Positions 1 through 7,192 of a DNA stretch of 27,114 bases are shown here, piece after piece (within the stretch, counting starts at the first letter, position 1; every line of letters starts with the position of its first letter). Source of the stretch: Chara braunii (taxonomy: Eukaryota; Streptophyta; Charophyceae; Charales; Characeae). The position numbers were made by a program, and so were the translations under genes. Under the pieces are notes generated by a model. It worked only from the letters and a program-made list of their open reading frames with translations. It was not told the origin of the DNA and made no database searches. The stretch is taken from positions 4,905,226 through 4,932,339 of the forward strand of contig BFEA01000027.1 of the NCBI GenBank assembly GCA_003427395.1, in the 5' to 3' direction.

Positions 1-61
<61 letters not shown>
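1..61. repeat. (GA)n microsatellite at window edge
   Basis: A perfect GA dinucleotide run of about 30 units opens the window and is cut by its edge. The window also ends in (GA)n. Confidence 0.98.
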
Positions 62-66
<5 letters not shown>

Positions 67-255
67 CAGGCTCCACAGCTACAGGACATCGAGACCAAAG
101 TTGTGCAACTTGCAGATACCAGTTCCCCACATTCCTGCATTGACAGTTGCCTGCACAAGCGCAGACCCTGTTGGAAGCACACACACGTGCTCTAGAATCT
201 GTTGTGGTGTTTGTTGCTGAGTGAAAAATATGTGGGTGATGCTATTCGGTTATTG

Positions 256-259
<4 letters not shown>
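62..259. other. Non-coding stretch, nothing recognised
   Basis: Ordinary mixed-composition DNA between two microsatellites. Frames open across it only continue into the CA/GT repeats and carry no recognisable protein sequence. Confidence 0.6.

Positions 260-302
<43 letters not shown>
260..302. repeat. (CA)n microsatellite
   Basis: A perfect CA repeat of about 21 units. The long Cys-Val frame on the minus strand here is a repeat artefact. Confidence 0.97.
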
Positions 303-304
<2 letters not shown>

Positions 305-405
305 GCTCATCTTGAGCATGCGTCATTGTCTGCAATACAGGTAAAGTTGCTATGACTTTGGATCTACTCATCTGGGTGGTATAGGAGAAGTTGTGGTGAT
401 ATTTT

Positions 406-408
<3 letters not shown>

Positions 409-468
<60 letters not shown>
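409..468. repeat. (CA)n microsatellite
   Basis: A perfect CA repeat of about 30 units, followed by the short tetranucleotide-like run ATGCATGCATGCATGG (475-490). Confidence 0.97.
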
Positions 469-470
<2 letters not shown>

Positions 471-561
471 ATGGATGCATGCATGCATGGCTGCCATGCA
501 GACAAGTGTTTTACGTGGCAATCTAGTTGCGTCATTACCGCCTTCGCCACGGTGAACTGCG

Positions 562-656
562 AGCATACTCACACTAGGAATTACGGCCAGCCGCAGGCGT
601 ATCTGACCCCAATCACGTCCATAGCTGAGTAGAAAAGGTCCTAGCGTGAGTATGCT
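562..656. repeat. Inverted repeat, 18-bp arms
   Basis: AGCATACTCACACTAGGA (562-579) is the reverse complement of TCCTAGCGTGAGTATGCT (639-656) except for one base. The loop is about 59 nt. No transposon ends or promoter are recognised around it. It could be a small foldback relic or chance structure. Confidence 0.7.
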
Positions 657-1053
657 GTCAGCGTATGATGAGCTGCAGGGAGGGTCCGCACCGAGCTGAC
701 GATTGATGGAGGTTTTGACCACATGCATCTGTACAGTTCGGTTTTTGTTTGCACACAATGTCATCCTTCTGTCGGAATTCATTTGCCCCTCTAGATCGCC
801 AAATGTGTAATAATCTGTACGGGGACGTTGAGCCCGTCCGGCTACATTCGGACATAAAATACTATTCCTTTGCACAAATAAAGCCAAAAGAAATTACAGA
901 ATCTCGACTGCAATCGACACTTCGTTGTTTCATTCGCTGACTCTCATGACCACGTGATGAGGGTGGAATTCACAAAAAAAAAAACACGAGTGTGGGATAA
1001 ACCCAGTATACCCTCTCTGCTTTGATTGCGTTAAGCCAACCACTGCCTGCAAG

Positions 1054-1066
<13 letters not shown>
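657..1066. other. No gene recognised
   Basis: Mixed sequence with short spurious frames only. It ends in a T-rich run leading into the CTTTTT repeat. Confidence 0.6.
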
Positions 1067-1087
<21 letters not shown>

Positions 1088-1101
1088 TTTCTTTTTCTTT
1101 T
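1067..1101. repeat. (CTTTTT)n microsatellite
   Basis: Six tandem copies of a CTTTTT-type unit follow a T run. On the plus strand this resembles a polypyrimidine tract ending in TTTTTTCAG near 1106, so an intron 3' end is conceivable. No exon can be identified downstream. Confidence 0.9.
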
Positions 1102-1143
1102 TTCAGAGGGTCGGGATTGGGGGGACAGTTCAGGTTTCCTTCC

Positions 1144-1309
1144 GGGGGGAGGTCCCACTAGCAAAGGGGATTGGATTGAAAGCCTGGATCTGAACGTGTT
1201 TGTGGACAGGTGCAGAAAATCGAGATTGAACTGCTTTTCTGCATCTCTGCTTCAAACACGTCCATATTCAGGAGCTTAATTCAATCCACTTTGCTGGTGG
1301 GACCCCGCC
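1144..1309. repeat. Foldback element / long imperfect hairpin (~166 bp)
   Basis: The two halves pair along almost their whole length. GAGGTCCCACTAGCAAAG (1149-1166) pairs with CTTTGCTGGTGGGACC near 1289-1304. GGATTGAA (1173-1180) pairs with TTCAATCC (1280-1287). AACGTGTTTG (1193-1202) pairs with CAAACACGT near 1253-1261. TGCAGAAAA near 1212-1220 pairs with TTTTCTGCA near 1234-1242. The apex is a short loop near 1221-1233. This is the shape of a foldback MITE or a MITE-derived small-RNA precursor. No convincing flanking target duplication was found. Confidence 0.75.
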
Positions 1310-1335
1310 CCTGACGTCAGTAAGGTGGGAGTCTT

Positions 1336-1336
<1 letters not shown>

Positions 1337-1366
<30 letters not shown>
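1337..1366. repeat. (GTT)n microsatellite
   Basis: Ten tandem GTT units. Confidence 0.95.
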
Positions 1367-1560
1367 CCCCCTCACGGGAATTATTGATGACAACAACACG
1401 TTACCCACCTACCAATTTTTTTTTTTTTATTTTTTTTTTTTTTGTCTTATCCCTTACTTAAACCACCTACCAAAGTAGGTACTGGGGTCATTATGGCAAA
1501 TGGGTTAAATTAAAGGGAAGTTGACAAAAAAACAAAAAAAAAGGGAAAGAAGACAACAAG

Positions 1561-1703
1561 GAAAGCAGACTCATGTGGTAGGTACATTATTATGGGATAA
1601 AAATAGCATCAATCAGCAGGGGATTTTTTTTATTGAAAGCAGACTCATGTGGCAGGTACATCATAGGATAAAAATAGCATCAATCAGCAGGGGAATTTTA
1701 TTT
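1561..1703. repeat. Tandem duplication, 74-bp unit, two copies
   Basis: The unit beginning GAAAGCAGACTCATGTGG occurs at 1561 and again at 1635. It is about 93% alike over its length, including the shared AATAGCATCAATCAGCAGGG block. The second copy runs into the A-rich tail (on the minus strand) of the composite SINE. Confidence 0.9.
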
Positions 1704-1713
1704 TATTTTTTTT

Positions 1714-1817
1714 AACTTGGACCATTTGTTGATTTATGCGCGCGTCATCCTTGCGCAGGGGCCATGCTAATCTTCATTCTCTGTATCGTTCCAATTTTAC
1801 TGGATGTCCCGGACGAC
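1714..1817 (-). pseudogene. U6 snRNA-derived module of SINE copy 1
   Basis: The minus strand reads as U6 from the 5' stem (GTCGTCCGGGACATCC) through AAAATTGGAACGATACAGAG, AGATTAGCATGGCCCCTGCG and CAAGGATGAC to AATGGTCCAAGTT, about 104 nt. It carries a 4-nt insertion between the ACAGAGA box and GATTAGC. No U6-type upstream promoter is present, because SINE linker lies upstream. It is therefore not a functional spliceosomal RNA gene. Confidence 0.9.
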
Positions 1818-1946
1818 AGCAGAGGGTTTTTTTTTTTCCCTTGTTATTCGTACTGAAAATCAAAATCAAATGAGCTTTTTTTCTTCTTTTTTTATTTTAT
1901 TTTTTCTTTTTTTTTAAAGAGCGACAGCCTTCAGGTATCATCATTG

Positions 1947-2422
1947 TGAAATGATCTAAGTTCTCACCAAGCTCAACATCGCAACCATGCCATGAACATT
2001 CACATGAACATTCATGTGAACATTCATATGACGATTCACGTGAGAGTTCACACGTGAGAAACCACCGCCGAGATACAATCAGAACACATGGAAGCCGTCA
2101 CTGAATTGTTTGTCTCCAGCGGCTCTGGTTTCTCACGCGTGAACTCTCATGTGTCATGTGAATGTTCATGTGAATGTCCTGAATAACCTCATGCATGATG
2201 GATGACTCCAATCAGGAAGTCGCCCGATATCATACAGTTATGACTCTGGCGAGTCTCTTCCAGTGTCTCCAACCACTCTGGCCAGACCTTTCTGTGACTG
2301 TGCATGTGAATGTTCATGTGAATGTTCATGTGAATGTTCATATGAATGTTCATGTGAATGTTCATGTGAATGTTCATGGCATGGTTGCGAGGTTGAGCTT
2401 GGTGAGAACTTGGATCATTCCA
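1947..2422. mobile_element. Foldback DNA element inserted in SINE copy 1
   Basis: The element starts TGAAATGATCTAAG and ends CTTGGATCATTCCA, so the termini are near-perfect inverted repeats. Pairing continues inward for about 60 nt (TTCTCACCAAGCTCAAC, CGCAACCATGCCATGAAC). It is flanked by the direct repeat ATTG (1943-1946 and 2423-2426). Removing the element and one ATTG restores the SINE body seen in copies 2 and 3, which fixes both boundaries. A second inverted repeat lies inside (GTGAGAGTTCACACGTGAGA near 2040-2059 against TCTCACGCGTGAACTCTC near 2131-2148). The arms contain a 12-bp tandem repeat. There is no coding capacity. The superfamily is not assigned: TG...CA ends and a 4-bp duplication fit more than one class. 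Confidence 0.85.
2301..2376. repeat. 12-bp tandem repeat (CATGTGAATGTT)n
   Basis: Six copies of a 12-bp unit lie inside the right arm of the foldback element. Complementary copies occur in the left arm (1991-2027) and near 2153-2177. The array codes only for a repeat artefact on either strand. Confidence 0.95.
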
Positions 2423-2642
2423 ATTGAATTGACCGGCCCCAGGTAATTCAGAATTACCTTATTTTCCCCCCCAAAAAAGAAAAAAATTATATATATTTGA
2501 TTCTGTTCATCTGATCGCAGCTGGATTCGAACTTCGGTCTGGATTTCATCAGTTCATTGAGTGTGGTCCCAACTGAGCTAGGCCCATTGTTTTTTTTTTT
2601 GTTTTTTTTTTTTTACTTTAAAATTTTTCCATTCACTTTTCT

Positions 2643-4737
2643 TTTTTTTTCTTTTTTTTTTGGAAAGTTTAGCTTTGCATTACAATAATACAACATTGGG
2701 ACGAGGCCGGGGACCTCACAATTCGACCCGGAGTTATCCTGGCAGCCTCAGCCAGTTTCGCTTACGAGCCAGGCTCGAAATTACAACTGCTGGTCTATCT
2801 TTAACAATTCTACTGCTGGAAACCGGGTCCAGCGTCCCATGCTGAAAACCAAAAAATCTTTCCAAAAAAGGTAACACATGAAGCTCATTATAAAAAGGGA
2901 CTGCATTTGCAGTCTAACTGTACTCTGTCCTGAAGGCATCTCTGCCACCTTTATCTATGAAGCTCATGAAATGTTCAGGGGGGCTTCAGCCACTTGGCAA
3001 TCCTCATCTTACCTTCAGTGGAGACCACTGCCAACTGGTTGTCCCGGGCCCAGGTTTTTAAGAACCAAGGGCGCCCTCTGCCTTGTCGACCGGAACTCCC
3101 TTTCCAGTCAGCCAAGATCATCAAACGTAGGTTTTTGCATATTTGGTTGCAAGATAACTGGAAATTAGGCTTTTCCCCTCTGAAGATCAGGGCATTTCTC
3201 GATCTCCATATTTCCTGCATCACGACCCCTCTGCAGACTAAGGCGACGTACCCCCAGCCCTCAGCGTATGTTATAGTCAAGCTAGGGAGAAGCCCAAACA
3301 ATATCCAATCCTCATTCCAATCAAAGTTATTTTTTGTAAATAATTTCCAGTGTTTCCTTCACCAATCCCAAAGTTCTTCAGAGAGGGGGCAATGGGTCCA
3401 CAGATCGGCGTTAGATTCCCAGCCCCAATTGCAGCGCAGGCATATCATGGAGGTTTCCATACCCCTGGTGGCCAACCAGTGAGAGGTTGGGACAACTTGT
3501 AGAGCTTGCATCCACAGCAGACCCGTTGACCTTTGAGATGGAATACGTAGAAGCGCCCACCACAAGGAGGGCCAATTCGGCTGAGAGACATCCTGTCCCT
3601 TCTGCTTCGCAAAACGGGAAGACGCCAATCCTGAAGGTGTACGAATAACTTGGGCTCGTAGAACACCAGCACCTGTTTTTGCCTTACAGTTCATTAACGC
3701 TGTCACTTTCGGGTGTCCAGAGCCAGTTGCTTCCTCCTTCCACCCCAGCATCAGGGGCTCTATTCGGAACTGCTCAGCGTTGCCTAGACAGGATGCCGTC
3801 TTGTTTCCCACCTGTACTCTGACTTCATCCAGTCCGAACGTTTCCATAACAGTTTTCTCCTGACCCTTAACAAGCGGGCCATCCTGGGATCTGGGGATCC
3901 CGATTTTCCATTCTTCCAGTCTGGTCCCAGACTCCAAATCCGGGCCTAAGACCTTCCAGACACAGGATGCATCATCATCAGATATTCTGATGTATTTCTC
4001 AAAGTTATAGACCAGTGGGACGGGAGAGCTGCTATCAGCAGAGACAGATTGGCCGTCACATTCCGCAGGTGAGATAATCGGGGACGTAACTATTCAGCCG
4101 TGATCCAATCGTTTGTCTCATCATCCCATAGATGCTTGACCTGGACAATACCTCTCTCCATCCAAGCTCTCCCAAATTTTCCAGTACCCCCTCCTGCCGA
4201 AAAGCTCTCTTTTGAGGGGAGACATATCAGCGGGTTATCAAAAAGGCACTGGTTAGCTATCTCCATTTTGGTGATGGGATCCTTAATTGATGAGGGTCTC
4301 AGTTTGTTCCAGGCCAAGAAAATTCCCTGCCACACTCTAGACTTAATCTTCCGGTTGCAAAAGGAAGGCACTAGACTACAAATCCAAATGTGGTTTGGCT
4401 CCTCCAAGGACCATTCTGTGCTCAATATGTACTCAGCAAAGCGGATCCACAATTTCGATGAGTCATCAAACATTCCTTTAATGATCCATTTGGCTAGGAG
4501 CGCCCAATTTTGTGTCTGGGGGTCTATGATTCCCAGTCCCCCTTCTTGGCGGGGCTGGGCCACTGCTTCCCATGCAACTTTTGTTATGAAACCCTGGTCT
4601 TCGTCGGCTGCTGGTTTCCAAAGATACCTGGCAGCAGCCTTTTTAATGTCAGAGTAATCCTCCTTGCCTAGCAAGCAGATTGACAGAGGAAACCATAAAA
4701 TCGAAAAGGCTGCACCAGGTAGGGCGAAAGCCCTTCC
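2643..4737 (-). mobile_element. 5'-truncated L1-type LINE with 14-bp target duplication
   Basis: The exact direct repeat CCATTCACTTTTCT lies at 2629-2642 and 4738-4751. Between them, on the minus strand, are a reverse-transcriptase C-terminal remnant, a zf-RVT-like domain, a conserved tail block, a 3' UTR (about 2663-2974) and a poly(A) tail (the T-rich tract at 2643-2662). The 5' end at 4737 falls within ORF2, so this is a 5'-truncated insertion as expected of target-primed reverse transcription. The duplication begins AGAAAAG on the element's strand, an L1-endonuclease-like target. It is a plausible relative of the machinery that mobilised the SINEs and U6 copies here, but not itself active. 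Confidence 0.9.
2975..4737 (-). pseudogene. LINE ORF2 C-terminal remnant (RT thumb to zf-RVT)
   Basis: Three successive open blocks on the minus strand show plant L1 ORF2 features. Block 4737-4090 contains ARYLWKP, VAWEAVAQPRQEGGLGIIDP and NWALLAKWIIKG, the region after the RT catalytic core. Block 3937-3359 ends in a zf-RVT-like stretch with C-x2-C (CLRC) and DLWTHCPLSEELW, where Asp occupies the position usually held by His. Block 3301-2975 contains EIWRSRNALIFRG, the typical ORF2 tail. The blocks are separated by stop codons and frame changes, so the reading frame is broken. The endonuclease and the catalytic YxDD of RT are absent because of the 5' truncation. Full ORF2 proteins are usually above 1,000 residues; fewer than 600 codons remain here. 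Confidence 0.88.
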
Positions 4738-4751
4738 CCATTCACTTTTCT

Positions 4752-5301
4752 CGTCGAGCTCATCTTTGGACACCTGCGTTATCTTCTAACACAGATGTGC
4801 CGCCCCAGCCAAACTCCCCACCAGCTGACGATGTCCTTTTTTTTATTTTTTTTGAGAAAACTACCTAGGGCGCAGTCCTGGTTTTCAGTTTTAAATGCGT
4901 TTCAGTCACGATTTCGCTTCGCGAATGTTGTGCCAAACGTAGAGAGGAAAATCGTGAATGTATACAGCCCAGCTTTAGGGTTGGGTGGGGATGTGTTGTA
5001 TTGGAGGGATGCCTGAACTACATTTCAAACTAAAAATGCGACTGCGCTCTAGCTACACCCCACCCCTTTTTTTTTTTTTTTTTTTTTTTTTGAATGACAA
5101 TGTCTTTTTTGGTTGGATCGGGCAGGTCACGAGGGCCTGCACCTTAAACCACCGGTACTTGGCCCAGCTATCATCGGCCCAAAAAAATAGACTAGAAACG
5201 TTTCTAGTCGCGGATGAATTTGGGCGCTCCTGTAGTGGCCCGTACATTTCCTGAAATCGTGGCGCGTTAATGGGCACCACTCTAGAAAGTACCAGTGGTT
5301 T
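4752..5301. other. No gene; T tracts and a 20-bp palindrome
   Basis: The stretch contains T-rich tracts (4829-4852 and 5068-5091) and a perfect 20-bp palindrome at 5190-5209 (GACTAGAAACGTTTCTAGTC). Short frames here carry no recognisable domain. Confidence 0.6.
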
Positions 5302-5448
5302 AAAATTTTGGACCACTTCTCCATTTAAGCGTGTCGTTCTTGATTGCGCAGGGGCCATGCTAATTTTTTATTATTATTTTTTTAATGACAATTTTCATTC
5401 TCTCTATCGTTTGCATTTTTTTTTTTTTTTAGGGATGCCCCGAAGGAC
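5302..5448 (-). pseudogene. U6 snRNA-derived module of SINE copy 2
   Basis: U6 landmarks on the minus strand are GTCCTTCGGGGCATCC, CGATAGAGAG, TTAGCATGGCCCCTGCGCAA and GGTCCAAAATTTT. It has the same 4-nt insertion beside the ACAGAGA region as copies 1 and 4. Two A-rich expansions (near 5371-5393 and 5416-5430) interrupt it. One begins with GTCATT before the A run, on the minus strand. Confidence 0.85.
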
Positions 5449-5627
5449 AGCAAGGGAATTTTTATTCTTTTTTTTTTTGTTTTTTGAGGTATCATCATTG
5501 AGCTGACCGCCCCAGGTAATTCAGAACTATTTTATTCTGTCAATCTGATTGCACCTGGATTCGAACTTGGGTCTGATTCATATTTCAACAGTTCATGGGT
5601 GCGGTCCCAACTGAGCTACCGTAGGCC
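5302..5627 (-). mobile_element. Composite tRNA-U6 SINE, copy 2
   Basis: The minus strand runs from the tRNA-like head (A box 5607-5618, B box 5557-5566) through the body (5486-5556, matching copies 1 and 3) and an A-rich linker (about 5459-5485) to the U6 module (5302-5448). The AGCAAGGG sequence next to the U6 5' end is close to AGCAGAGGG in copy 1, so both have the same junction. The U6 part is expanded by extra A-rich insertions (see separate entry). This is the most compact uninterrupted family member apart from copy 5. Confidence 0.87.
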
Positions 5628-5628
5628 T

Positions 5629-5855
5629 TTTTTTTTTTTTCTTTTTTTTTATTACCTGTTGTTACATCAGGGGATTTTTACCCTGTGGGCTGAAGGCGAA
5701 CTTACATTAGGACTTTCTGGGGATGAATGTACCCGTGAGCAAAATTACGGTCAGATTCATACAAACAAATCCAACCTTGAGTGCTTGTCAAAAAACCTCT
5801 AGCCTGCTGACACAAGTACGTCGGCGAGAGTCTGACTGTACGGTCTATTGCAAAG
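5629..5855. other. No gene recognised
   Basis: T-rich tract, then mixed sequence with overlapping spurious frames. No domain or RNA gene is visible. Confidence 0.6.
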
Positions 5856-5861
5856 CCTGTG

Positions 5862-5895
5862 CTCCCCTCCCCTCCCCTCCCCTCCCCTCCCCTCC
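5862..5895. repeat. (CCCCT)n minisatellite
   Basis: Seven tandem CCCCT units. The minus strand has regularly spaced G4 runs and could form a G-quadruplex. Confidence 0.95.
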
Positions 5896-6018
5896 GCTTC
5901 CCCCTCTCATTGGCGGCCGGGTTAGAGCAAACGGCTGTTAACAGTGTTAAACCTCCTCGTTCTTAGGCCGTTAACGCGGTGGCTTAACGGCGGTGGCTGA
6001 GTCGGTGCGCCGCGGGGG

Positions 6019-6019
6019 N
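6019..6019. other. Single ambiguous base (N)
   Basis: One N after a CGCGGGGG run, most likely an unresolved homopolymer base. Confidence 0.95.
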
Positions 6020-6144
6020 CCATATGCATTTGCGTCAGAGCCTCTCCAGAGGGGGGGGCTCAGACCCCCTGGCCCCTGGGGTAATGATGGTTTAATTGCG
6101 CCGATTTTTTTAGTTTTCGGTTTTTTTAGTTTTCAGTTTTTTTT

Positions 6145-6294
6145 AAAGGGCCACGGCTTTGGGATATCATAATTGAACTGACGAGCCCCAGCAGGTAATT
6201 CAGAGTGATTTTGATCTGGTCATCTGGTTGCATCGGGATTCGAACTGGGGTCTGTGTATTTCAACAGTTCATGGGGGTGTACCAGCTGAGCCGA
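6145..6294 (-). mobile_element. tRNA-headed SINE, copy 3 (no U6 module adjoining)
   Basis: The minus strand shows an A box near 6281-6292 (GGCTCAGCTGGT), a B box at 6236-6245 (GTTCGAATCC) and the family body (GGTAATTCAGAG and GATATCATAATTGAACTGAC on the plus strand). Beyond the body the minus strand becomes A-rich (6106-6144) with no U6 sequence. It is either a monomeric form or a copy that lost its U6 part. A U6 retrocopy later landed at the 5' edge of its head. Confidence 0.83.
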
Positions 6295-6467
6295 TTTTTT
6301 TTTATTTTTTTATTTTTTATTTTTTTTTGTAATTTGGACCATTTCTCGATTTATGCGTGTCATCCTTGCGCAGGGGCCATGCTAATCTTTTTTTTTTTTT
6401 TTTTTTTTTGGCCATGCTAATCTTCATTCTCTGTATCGCTCCAAATTGAACGGATGTCCTGAAGGAC
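6295..6467 (-). pseudogene. Solo U6 snRNA retrocopy with target duplication
   Basis: A full-length U6 sequence on the minus strand begins GTCCTTCAGGACATCC near 6467 and ends at GGTCCAAATT near 6331, followed by an A-rich tail (6295-6330 on the plus strand). The direct repeat CTGAGCCGATTTT flanks it (6286-6298 and 6469-6481, with the final base uncertain). A precise 5' end, poly(A)-like tail and 12-13 nt duplication are the hallmarks of LINE-mediated retrotransposition. It shares a 4-nt insertion after the ACAGAGA box with copies 1 and 2. A tail-only insertion lies inside it (6375-6424). Confidence 0.92.
6375..6424 (-). mobile_element. Tail-only poly(A) insertion inside the U6 retrocopy
   Basis: GGCCATGCTAATCTT occurs at 6375-6389 and 6410-6424, separated only by a run of about 20 T. 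On the minus strand this is a 15-nt target duplication enclosing a pure poly(A) tract with no element body. Removing the tract and one repeat restores a continuous U6 sequence, so the boundaries are exact. Confidence 0.85.
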
Positions 6468-6556
6468 ACTGAGCCGATTTTGGCAATAGCTCTACCACGC
6501 AAATTCTGAGTGTTGCGACCCATTCGTGCTTTGAAACTTCTTGAAAATGCCAATTT

Positions 6557-6622
6557 TTCTTTTTCTTTTTTCTTCTTTCTTTTTCTTTTTTCTTCTTTCT
6601 TTTTCTTTTTTCTTCTTTCTTT
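6557..6622. repeat. Pyrimidine tandem repeat (~22-bp unit)
   Basis: Three copies of a CTTTTTCTTTTTTCTTCTTT-type unit lie in tandem. The tract is purely pyrimidine on the plus strand. Confidence 0.9.
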
Positions 6623-6675
6623 TTGTTGTTCCCATTGCTGTTTGATCAATGATATGTTACCGATCAATCCAGACC

Positions 6676-6678
<3 letters not shown>

Positions 6679-6736
<58 letters not shown>
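6679..6736. repeat. (GA)n microsatellite
   Basis: A perfect GA run of about 28 units. Confidence 0.97.
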
Positions 6737-6739
<3 letters not shown>

Positions 6740-6869
6740 GGAAATGTTGTCGGATTCGAGTTGGACTTCCCCTACCACTGGTACATTGATTTTTGGATGA
6801 ACAAATCAAGGATTGGTTTCGCATTTTAAGCTTAGTTCTTTCCCGGGGAGAGACCCAAAGGAGAGGGAC

Positions 6870-6907
<38 letters not shown>

Positions 6908-6990
6908 GTCGAGTTATTGCTGGGCTGCTCGGAGAATGGCAAAATTACTTATCCCGACAGCTACCCTGCTAATTATGAACCTTTTTTTTT
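6737..6990. other. No gene; long T tract
   Basis: Mixed sequence with an uninterrupted T run of about 32 nt (6872-6903) and a shorter one at 6981-6990 that may be the tail of the next U6 copy. Confidence 0.6.
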
Positions 6991-6994
6991 AACC

Positions 6995-7108
6995 AATTTG
7001 TGGACCATTTCTCGATTTATGCGTGTCATCGTTGCGCAGGGGCCATGCCAATCTTCTCTGTGTCATTCCCAGTGTTTTTTTTTTTTAATGACGGATGTCC
7101 AGAAGGAC
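6995..7108 (-). pseudogene. Solo U6 snRNA retrocopy, second
   Basis: The minus strand reads GTCCTTCTGGACATCCG at its 5' end, then an A-rich expansion (7074-7087), GACACAGAGAAGATTGGC, ATGGCCCCTGCGCAACGATG and AAATGGTCCACAAATTGG. The ACAGAGAAGATT region has the normal U6 length, unlike copies 1, 2 and 4. No SINE head or body adjoins it. A T run at 6981-6990 may be its tail. No clean target duplication was found. Confidence 0.88.
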
Positions 7109-7192
7109 AAACTAATTTAAATCAATTTGTTATTTTTCTATTTCTCTTTTTTTTTTTTTAAACTGATCATTCTTACTCGTCAACTATTACTG

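Larger units (their letters stand above)
1714..2584 (-). mobile_element. Composite tRNA-U6 SINE, copy 1 (interrupted)
   Basis: Read on the minus strand, it starts with a tRNA-like head near 2584. The A box lies at 2569-2580 (TAGCTCAGTTGG) and the B box at 2523-2532 (GTTCGAATCC), with their starts 48 nt apart. A body follows (2427-2520, resuming at 1918-1946), then an A-rich linker and a near full-length U6 snRNA-derived module (1714-1817). An A-rich tail lies beyond. Body and head match copy 2 (5302-5627) and copy 5 (21284-21514). A 476-bp foldback element (1947-2422) interrupts the body. The element is non-autonomous and codes for nothing. The A and B boxes would make an internal Pol III promoter if functional, but the copy is clearly decayed. 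Confidence 0.85.

Noticed and set aside
192-887. Long minus-strand frame of 231 codons
   Set aside because: It runs through two CA/GT microsatellites, which supply an open Cys-Val repeat. The flanking residues show no domain.
2189-2446. Frames with repeated MNIH or NVHV residues
   Set aside because: Translation of the 12-bp tandem repeat in the arm of the foldback element.
2523-2584. A genuine tRNA gene at the SINE heads
   Set aside because: A and B boxes are present, but acceptor and anticodon stems do not fold convincingly, and several heads share one non-tRNA body downstream.
4100-4657. 185-codon plus-strand frame
   Set aside because: Antisense shadow of the LINE ORF2 remnant, whose minus-strand frame carries recognisable ORF2 motifs.
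6317-6778. 153-codon minus-strand frame with Ser-Leu and Lys-rich runs
   Set aside because: Built from the GA microsatellite, the pyrimidine repeat and the U6 retrocopy.
1714-7108. Functional U6 snRNA genes
   Set aside because: All copies are mutated, interrupted or truncated, and none has the upstream sequence element plus TATA box expected of plant U6 genes. Tails, target duplication or SINE context mark them as retrocopies.
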